Shown here piece after piece: positions 6,289 to 11,225 of a stretch of 11,225 nucleotides of DNA; the stretch's first letter is position 1, and each line of letters opens with the position of its first letter. Origin of the DNA: Thermaerobacter marianensis (GTDB taxonomy: Bacteria > Bacillota > Sulfobacillia > DYIH01 > DYIG01). A program made the translations under genes and the position numbers. The stretch spans positions 1-11,225 of the forward strand of contig DYIG01000039.1 of NCBI GenBank assembly GCA_020723725.1. The letters are read 5' to 3'. The notes under the pieces are model-generated. The model was not told the origin of the DNA. It worked only from the letters and a program-made list of their open reading frames with translations, and ran no database searches.

Positions 6289-9065
6289 ATAGTCACCTCT
6301 TCTCGCTCGTACCTTGCCATGAAAGCCGCTAGGTTAAGGAGTTTCATGGTTTCTCTCCAGCCATCGGCACCCCTCATCCGGTTGTGCTCAAAGAGTGCCA
6401 AAATCTTCCCGGCAATCTCACTCACTTTGGACTCGATTTCGGGTCCCATATGACGTTTGAGTAAATAACTAATACGGCTCTGACATGCCTCTACCGGGAG
6501 AACCAAAAGACCATGGATTTCGGCTTCCAAACGACCGAGAAAGCGGCGAGAAAGACCTCCCTCCGTCGCCAATAAAGTACTAACGTCGCTCAATAACTCG
6601 GCAACATTTAAATCATTTGCGATTGACCACTTGCAGCCCGCGACGATGCGCTCTCCAGAACGTTTCAAAACCGCCACGGAAAATGATGCCCTCCCTAGTT
6701 CGCTCTTAGCTCGTTTTTCCATCTCTCTAGCTGACTCCAATACCTGTGAAAGTGGCTGCTTATAATGAGCGATGGCAATACCGACGCTAGCAGTAGCCTT
6801 GTTTCCCATTCCAAGATAGACAGCCTTCCCCTCAGTATTCAGTCGACTCAAAGCATCTTCAACCGGATACACCCTGTCACCAATCACCACTGCAGAAGCA
6901 CTAAAATATTCCCGCAAATAATTCGCTAGAGACAGCACTTCTCCCATAGGCACCAAAGCAAGTACATCGTCTCCTCCGGCATAAACCAGTTTCCCTTGGT
7001 GCAGTTCCTCCACTACGTATCGAGCCACATAGAGGCCGAATCCTAACAGATTAGCACTCAAAGAACCTTGCAAAGCAGGGGACTGCGGTCGTTTCTGCTC
7101 CAGCATCTCCTCGCCAAAGGATGCACGACATGCCGATACCGCCTGGGGATGAAGAACTTGCTCGATAGTAGCCAAACCTGAATGGGAACCTGCCACCCAA
7201 CGACCCAATTCGTCCCCATCAAAAAACAGTAAGGCGTAGTAGGGTGTAGGTGGCAAGACACCTCTCTCATAGGCCGTACCTATCAACCGAAGTAGTCGCT
7301 CCAACATAAGACTCCGGGCATCACCCAGAGGTTGGATCGCGTCCTTACTTTCATATGTCTCGGGGAATAACCACTCACCATCAAGGGAAGCAAAGCGGTC
7401 CCAAGAAACACCAGGGGCATGTCGCTTTAACAATCCGAGTGCACGCCCTACAGCCCGGACATAAGAACCGGTGAACACTTCCTTTTCAGGCAAAGAATCA
7501 ATGAAGTCCGCCAGTGCTTGGCGTAATTGTCCGTCACTAACAGCGGCCCTCATTAATTCCACCTTGAAAGATGTGGCAGCGACCTCACTGGTCGAAGGGA
7601 ATTGAGGATTCACACCGTAAGTTGCACGAAGAATATTGAGAGCAAGCCGCTTGGTAAGGCAGACAGTGCACAAGCGCTCCTGTCCATCAGATTGGAGAAC
7701 TGGCCCTGGCGAGAAACGATCTGCCATCTGCCGCCAGAAACGCATCACTGCAGGATAATCAGACGTGTTTATCCCATCACCAGTGACAGGCTCACGCTCA
7801 CCACAGAGGGTACACTTATAGCCTGGCTCACTTGACCTCCCGAAAGTAAAATTCCTTAAAGTCTTACGACTGCCATGGATCCGATCGGCAAAAGAATGAA
7901 GACGACCGTAATAAGTACCAACATTGGGTTGATATTTACCCGAACGCATGAAAGAAGTTAATAATCGATCAAACGCCTTATCCTCGTGTAACAAATGGGT
8001 TAAATGAGCGTCTAGCCCCTGAGGTATCCCTTTAGTAACATCCGGCCAGGGTAGGACTGACCAGTAGACCTCGTGCCACTCTCCCTGCCGCGCCCACTGG
8101 GCTGAGTTCATATCATTCAAACCGAGATCTTCCTGAAGCATTACCCTCACATCGTTGGAAAGTTTAGCCCATCCCTGCTTAATAGCCACTTCACATTCAC
8201 GTGCTACCTTATCAGCATCAGCGGCTGGCAGGAGGGCCACCCAACGGTTGGGAAGGGATGGGGTCTCCATAAGTCGTCTATCTGGCTCTTTAACACCAGG
8301 AACATCCAACTCATGCTTCAACCACCAATCCACCAGGGGTTGTCCACGAAGGTCAGGAAATAGAATGGCGTCTGGTCCCCTTGAGGCAGCTATGATCCGC
8401 ATACCTTGCCAAGCAAGATAGGAAAGGATCCAACTACCCGCCCAGAGATCACGGGTTTTCCTAGCACAAGCTATGAATTCCTGCACTGGAGCAATAGACA
8501 TAACCAACATGGCAGGCTCGGGCAATGCACCAGCCAAAGCTGAAACAACCCTGTTGTGATGCCAAATCGTGTGTTGGGGCATCCGCGTGTCAGCAGGGAG
8601 GAGGTCCCATAATGCACCCAACTTGTTACCCGGATTTTCTCCCTCCTTAAGATCGTCCGCTAGATGACGCCACAATCCCATGAATACCTTCAAGGGATCC
8701 TCGCGGGAAGCGGCTTTTAGGGCGGTTAATCTTTGTTCCACCCATCCATTGACCATTCCTGTATCCAGTGATTCTAGAGAAGAAAGGTCATAGATTTCTC
8801 CTGATAGAGGGTGACGTAGAATAGGTCGTCTCCACCAGCAAGCCTCCGCTTCTCTGGGAAAATCAATCCGGTCGGCTGCCGAAGCAATCCGGTCCGCCAA
8901 CTTGGACTTGTGCCAGTCCTCTGTAGACACATCCGAACCAAGGGCTGCCTTTATTAATGATTGGGCTATGTTTTCGTGCCCACCCCCCCGACCAAGGAGC
9001 AGCGCCTTCTGAGGCGGGTCATGTAAAAACGCGGTGATCTTAAGCCGCCACAATGCTTCATTCAA
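6285..9065 (-). CDS. cas10: Cas10 / Cmr2, large subunit with HD and GGDD cyclase motifs
   Basis: The 926-residue signature protein of type III-B. In order: an N-terminal HD nuclease-like domain with FLHDPPQK (H15, D16), H30 and ADR at 64-66; a first palm-like region; a zinc ribbon with C418-x2-C421 and C466-x2-C469; a palm segment with FFDGDELGRW (D616, D618); the cyclase palm with YAGGDDVLAL (GGDD 697-700); and a helical C-terminal domain. Both HD and GGDD are intact, so target-RNA-triggered DNase activity and cyclic oligoadenylate synthesis are both predicted, as known for active Cas10. An intact palm argues against type III-C, whose Cas10 palm is inactivated. It is the first gene of the operon. 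The start is TTG 9065, with AGGGGG eleven bases upstream; TTG 9053 is possible but would trim the conserved LWRLK beginning. Confidence 0.95.
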   Translation of the reverse strand: MNEALWRLKITAFLHDPPQKALLLGRGGGHENIAQSLIKAALGSDVSTEDWHKSKLADRIASAADRIDFPREAEACWWRRPILRHPLSGEIYDLSSLESLDTGMVNGWVEQRLTALKAASREDPLKVFMGLWRHLADDLKEGENPGNKLGALWDLLPADTRMPQHTIWHHNRVVSALAGALPEPAMLVMSIAPVQEFIACARKTRDLWAGSWILSYLAWQGMRIIAASRGPDAILFPDLRGQPLVDWWLKHELDVPGVKEPDRRLMETPSLPNRWVALLPAADADKVARECEVAIKQGWAKLSNDVRVMLQEDLGLNDMNSAQWARQGEWHEVYWSVLPWPDVTKGIPQGLDAHLTHLLHEDKAFDRLLTSFMRSGKYQPNVGTYYGRLHSFADRIHGSRKTLRNFTFGRSSEPGYKCTLCGEREPVTGDGINTSDYPAVMRFWRQMADRFSPGPVLQSDGQERLCTVCLTKRLALNILRATYGVNPQFPSTSEVAATSFKVELMRAAVSDGQLRQALADFIDSLPEKEVFTGSYVRAVGRALGLLKRHAPGVSWDRFASLDGEWLFPETYESKDAIQPLGDARSLMLERLLRLIGTAYERGVLPPTPYYALLFFDGDELGRWVAGSHSGLATIEQVLHPQAVSACRASFGEEMLEQKRPQSPALQGSLSANLLGFGLYVARYVVEELHQGKLVYAGGDDVLALVPMGEVLSLANYLREYFSASAVVIGDRVYPVEDALSRLNTEGKAVYLGMGNKATASVGIAIAHYKQPLSQVLESAREMEKRAKSELGRASFSVAVLKRSGERIVAGCKWSIANDLNVAELLSDVSTLLATEGGLSRRFLGRLEAEIHGLLVLPVEACQSRISYLLKRHMGPEIESKVSEIAGKILALFEHNRMRGADGWRETMKLLNLAAFMARYEREEVTI

Positions 9066-9385
9066 CCTTTTTCACACCCCCTGATATCACCGTAGCAATC
9101 TATTCAGACACTATTGCAAGACAAAGAATTACCTCAAACTTATCTGAGAATTGAATGTGGTTACTATAGCTTGAAACCTATGACATTCATGTTCATACTG
9201 ACCGTGACCATAGAATAATTTCTTTAATAACTTAAAATTCAACAAATGGCGACAAATCCCTTCCAATGTTTACCGAACTTTTCCTGATTCATTAATGCCA
9301 CATTCATTCTATTAAGATTGAGAGAGGCAAGGTTTTCTCCCGGTTTAGGCAATCACCGCTTCCGTTTATAGCCAAAAATCGCTAG
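9066..9385. other. AT-rich intergenic region, presumed operon control region
   Basis: No coding frame of note. It separates the leftward cas operon from the rightward phage remnant and must hold the cas10 promoter. The hexamer ATTCAT recurs three times (9185-9190 and two copies within 9285-9310), with no clear operator dyad. The part around 9235-9310 is an AT-rich run with short near-repeats. A mobile-element end is conceivable, but no inverted partner or target duplication is visible. Confidence 0.5.
9110..9137 (-). promoter_or_regulatory. Candidate sigma-70-type promoter for the cas operon
   Basis: On the minus strand TTGAGG (9132-9137) and AATAGT (9110-9115) are 16 bases apart, each matching four of six consensus positions, about 45-70 bases before the cas10 start. 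The match is modest, and other AT-rich hexamers nearby could serve. Confidence 0.25.
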
Positions 9386-9864
9386 GGACCTGTACCGCGC
9401 CCGGCAATTGAGTTCCTCCAGCAATACATTTGAACTTAATCAAGCGGGTGAACGATGAGTTACTTGCAAAAATCCGGGACAAGTTAACCTGGGGTTTCTC
9501 CAAGGCGAAAGCATCCCACCGCCAGTCAACTGGTGAAGGGCGTCGGCATCCAGCCGACCCCGCCGTTCAAGCGGGCGGAGCAGCGGGCCGAAGTGATCGC
9601 CCGGACGGAGACCATCCAGGCCTTCAACCAAGGGGCGCTGGCGCAGTACCGGGCCGCCGACGTCCAGCGGGTGATCTGGCTCACGGCCAGCGACGAGCGG
9701 GTCTGCCCGGTCTGCGGGCCGATCCATGGCCGGGTGTTCTGGATCGACAAGTGCCCTGAAGCGGGCCGCCGGCGCACCCTCAATGCAGGTGTGCCCTGCG
9801 GAGCCACGAGACCGACGACGAACTTGCCGCCGCCCGGGCGAACCGAAACGCCGACGAGAACTAG
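9386..9864 (+). pseudogene. Decayed phage head-morphogenesis gene (SPP1 gp7 / Mu F-like)
   Basis: The pieces spell a PF04233-type minor head protein when read across frames. IEFLQQY (9407-9427) is in one frame; LNLIKRVNDELLAKIRDKL then GFSK (9430-9504) in the next; GESI near 9504-9515; then LVKGVGIQPTPPFKRAEQ, EVIARTETIQAFNQGALAQ and DERVCPVCGPIHGRVF (about 9530-9762); and finally PPAHPQCRCALR from 9766 to a TAG at 9862. Each step from one frame to the next equals the loss of one base, giving three clear shifts (near 9504, 9516 and 9762) and a fourth likely one near 9428. The cysteines of DERVCPVCGP and the HPQCRC tail are the family's usual markers. The 5' part is missing and there is no plausible start. 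Its GC content is visibly higher than that of the cas genes, as expected for transferred DNA. Confidence 0.8.
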
Positions 9865-9882
9865 AGGGAGTGGCGGCAGTGG

Positions 9883-10071
9883 ATGCGCCAGGTCGAGGCG
9901 GGTGAGAAACCGTTGGCACTGGCGATGGCCGCGGGGTGGATGCAACCGGGAGGCTTCGGCTTAGGCAGCGGAGGAGGTCGTCGCCGCAGTAGTGCCAAAG
10001 CCGATGAGAATAGTCCGCCGCGTTATGACAAGGGGTGGGATAAAAACAGAGTAGATGATCTGCTCTCGTAA
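9883..10071 (+). CDS. Small ORF in prophage remnant, function unknown
   Basis: An open frame of 62 codons from ATG 9883, 18 bases after the TAG of the phage pseudogene and in the same frame as its last piece. It begins MRQVEAGEKPLALAMAAGW and then has a glycine-rich GGFGLGSGGGRRRSS stretch. Upstream of the ATG the same frame reads REWRQW, which joins naturally to it. It may therefore be the decayed C-terminal continuation of a phage structural protein behind a nonsense codon, rather than an independent gene. A purine-rich GAGGGAG upstream is too far away to be convincing. I do not recognise the sequence. Confidence 0.3.
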   Translation: MRQVEAGEKPLALAMAAGWMQPGGFGLGSGGGRRRSSAKADENSPPRYDKGWDKNRVDDLLS

Positions 10072-10125
10072 ATATGGACGAATTGGAACACTGCTAATTT
10101 CGGTAACCATGAGTTCGAGACCAAA

Positions 10126-10740
10126 ATGGCGGATCATGTTATAGAGAAGGGCGATCTACGCGCTAAACTATCTATGAGGAGCGCCGTTGCCGAATATGTA
10201 CACAGAATCAAGGGAAAACAGTTTCGCCGGATCGGCGTGGCATCTCCATCGGTTGGTGCAATCCTGGTATGTGACAAAGACCGGAGACCCGTTACGTGCT
10301 TCAAGCAACGACAGCCGATAGAATATTTAAGTCAGCAGGAGAGTTCAAAATTCATCTACCTGCCACCAGGTGAAACGGTGAAAGAGGCTGTATCCGAGAC
10401 GATTATGCCTGCACTTTCCACCTACCGAGTGATAATCGCCGGAAAACACGGTCTGCCTGTATGGGACAGGTCGTTTCCAAAAGATGATGACAGTCTTGCG
10501 GTTGCGTCTGAGGAGATCAACGCTGCCTTGTATTGCCGCGACGAGATCGACAATATGGTTACGGATGAGGTGCGTCAGCTTGATCTCCAGCTTCTTTCGA
10601 AGCGTGCGCTTGTTGTGGAGATAGCAGGGGAAATGTTGCGCGACTGGCGCCGCCGCTTCAAGCCGCCACGCTCCCGCTGGTGGTGGCTCGACGAGCTCAC
10701 CGACGAAGAGGTAAAAGAGATCGAACAGAGGCTCCGGTGA
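10126..10740 (+). CDS. Unrecognised 204-residue protein beside the CRISPR array
   Basis: A complete frame from ATG 10126 to TGA 10738-10740. I do not recognise a family. The protein is soluble-looking, with no signal peptide or membrane segment. It has a basic N-terminal part (IKGKQFRRIGVASPSVG) and a middle alternating strands and turns (FIYLPPGETVKEAV, YRVIIAGKHGLPVWDRSF). A charged helical C-terminus follows (RDWRRRFKPPRSRWWW, then LTDEEVKEIEQRL). No clear Shine-Dalgarno precedes the ATG. It lies downstream of the prophage debris on the same strand and in the same frame as the small ORF before it, and converges on the array. It could be phage cargo, an accessory or defence-related gene, or an intact survivor of the prophage; the sequence does not decide this. 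Confidence 0.6.
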   Translation: MADHVIEKGDLRAKLSMRSAVAEYVHRIKGKQFRRIGVASPSVGAILVCDKDRRPVTCFKQRQPIEYLSQQESSKFIYLPPGETVKEAVSETIMPALSTYRVIIAGKHGLPVWDRSFPKDDDSLAVASEEINAALYCRDEIDNMVTDEVRQLDLQLLSKRALVVEIAGEMLRDWRRRFKPPRSRWWWLDELTDEEVKEIEQRLR

Positions 10741-10759
10741 ATCCGGGGCCTCTGAATTT
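10728..10759 (+). terminator. Hairpin at the end of the 204-residue gene
   Basis: GAGGCTCCGG (10728-10737) pairs with CCGGGGCCTC (10743-10752): ten pairs with one G-T wobble and a five-base loop that holds the stop codon. The following tgaattta is only a weak T tract, so it is a possible terminator. It also stands 31 bases before the array end and could block read-through in either direction. Confidence 0.45.
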
Positions 10760-10989
10760 ACGGGGGTGATTCAGTTGCCCTACCAAAGGTCTTTCAGTCC
10801 CCTCTCCACAGGGTCATTCGGTGCAACCCAGCGCCTCGGGGTCGGCGGGGAGGTTGATATTGACTCTTTCAGTCCCCTCTCCACAGGGTCATTCGGTGCA
10901 ACGGTAATATCCTTATTCAACAACAGCGCCGAACTTGCGCTTTCAGTCCCCTCTCCACAGGGTCATTCGGTGCAACTTATTTTCAACGC

Positions 10990-11004
10990 TAATGTAGCAC
11001 ATTA
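10990..11004. repeat. Inverted repeat inside the third spacer
   Basis: TAATGT, a three-base loop AGC, then ACATTA: a perfect six-pair stem near the middle of the spacer. AACGCT also occurs twice, once on each side (10985-10990 and 11004-11009). Confidence 0.7.
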
Positions 11005-11067
11005 ACGCTTTCGCTTTCAGTCCCCTCTCCACAGGGTCATTCGGTGCAACGTTCCCAAAATGTTCCA

Positions 11068-11088
11068 GTACTACCATCCGGGTGGTAC
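11068..11088. repeat. Inverted repeat inside the fourth spacer
   Basis: GTACTACC, loop ATCCG, then GGTGGTAC: eight pairs with one G-U on the plus strand, ending exactly at the spacer border. On the crRNA strand the G-U becomes a C-A mismatch. Confidence 0.7.
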
Positions 11089-11131
11089 CTTTCAGTCCCC
11101 TCTCCACAGGGTCATTCGGCGCAACATGTAC

Positions 11132-11160
11132 ATGGATTCCGCTATTATCGCGGAATCCAT
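11132..11160. repeat. Perfect 11-bp inverted repeat centred in the fifth spacer
   Basis: ATGGATTCCGC (11132-11142), loop TATTATC, GCGGAATCCAT (11150-11160). The dyad centre almost coincides with the centre of the 40-base spacer, so most of the crRNA guide could fold on itself. Confidence 0.95.
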
Positions 11161-11225
11161 AGCCGCTTTCAGTCCCCTCTCCACAGGGTCATTCGGTGCA
11201 ACTGACGCATGAGGTTTGGCTGATC

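Larger units (their letters stand above)
10791..11225 (-). CRISPR. CRISPR array, six 37-base repeats, continues past the window
   Basis: Repeats lie at 10791-10827, 10866-10902, 10940-10976, 11014-11050, 11089-11125 and 11166-11202. Five spacers are 38, 37, 37, 38 and 40 bases long, and 23 further bases run to the edge. On the minus strand the repeat begins GTTGCACCGAATG and ends GGGGACTGAAAG. A GTTG start and GAAAG end mark the transcribed strand, so the array reads leftwards like the cas genes. The crRNA 5' tag would be ACTGAAAG, the 8-base type expected for a Cmr complex. The leader should lie to the right of 11225, making 10791 the old, distal end. Repeats are identical except for one base (position 11120, C instead of T). 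CCCT and AGGG within the repeat can form only a short stem. No cas6 is in the window. Confidence 0.97.

Noticed and set aside
6285..9065. Type III-C assignment
   Set aside because: Type III-C Cas10 usually lacks an active cyclase palm; here GGDD and the HD residues are intact.
9235..9310. Possible insertion-sequence end in the AT-rich region
   Set aside because: No second inverted end, target duplication or transposase fragment is visible in the window.
9504..9762. Programmed frameshifting as an explanation for the phage gene
   Set aside because: Three or four separate shifts, an absent 5' end and no slippery site with pairing partner fit decay better.
9440..9945. Long minus-strand ORFs opposite the phage remnant
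   Set aside because: Open because of high GC content. The protein motifs are on the plus strand, and the minus-strand translations are Arg/Pro-rich without recognisable content.
10766..11005. 79-codon plus-strand ORF
   Set aside because: It runs through the CRISPR repeats, and its repeated peptide is only the translated repeat.
10791..11225. Plus-strand orientation of the array
   Set aside because: The plus-strand repeat would start CTTTCAG and end GCAAC, giving a tag unlike the ACTGAAAG type usual for type III crRNAs.

Overview
The window carries a nearly complete type III-B (Cmr) CRISPR-Cas effector operon, a CRISPR array and, between them, the remains of a prophage. It is bacterial. Strong Shine-Dalgarno sites, TTG starts, tight gene packing and a decayed SPP1 gp7-type head gene would suit a Gram-positive (Firmicutes-like), perhaps thermophilic host, but this is a weak inference and no species can be named.

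Layout from left to right. Positions 1-251 (+) hold the 3' end of a DUF4143-type ATPase gene. Positions 265-9065 (-) hold a six-gene operon, transcribed right to left in the order cas10/cmr2, cmr3, cmr4, cmr5, a cmr6-cmr1 fusion and a CARF-HEPN ribonuclease gene. The first five genes overlap by 4 to 8 bases; the last follows after a 34-base gap. Positions 9066 to about 9385 are an AT-rich intergenic stretch that must hold the operon promoter. Positions of roughly 9386-9864 (+) hold a GC-rich phage head-morphogenesis pseudogene broken by several one-base frameshifts, followed by a small ORF (9883-10071). Positions 10126-10740 (+) encode an unrecognised 204-residue protein ending in a hairpin. 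From 10791 to the window end there is a CRISPR array with six 37-base repeats; its strand signature indicates transcription leftwards, the same direction as the cas genes, from a leader beyond the right edge.

How it should work. Cmr4 subunits with the slicer aspartate form the backbone along the crRNA, interleaved with Cmr5. Cmr3 and Cas10 sit at the 5' tag, and Cmr6 and Cmr1, here one polypeptide, cap the 3' end. Cas10 keeps the HD residues and the GGDD cyclase motif, so target RNA binding should trigger cyclic oligoadenylate synthesis. The CARF-HEPN protein encoded last is the obvious receptor and collateral RNase. No cas1, cas2 or cas6 is present, so adaptation and crRNA processing must be encoded elsewhere.

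The most notable points are the Cmr6-Cmr1 fusion with an extra C-terminal domain, the run of spacers that contain inverted repeats (one a perfect 11-bp stem centred in its spacer), and the prophage debris lying between effector genes and array.
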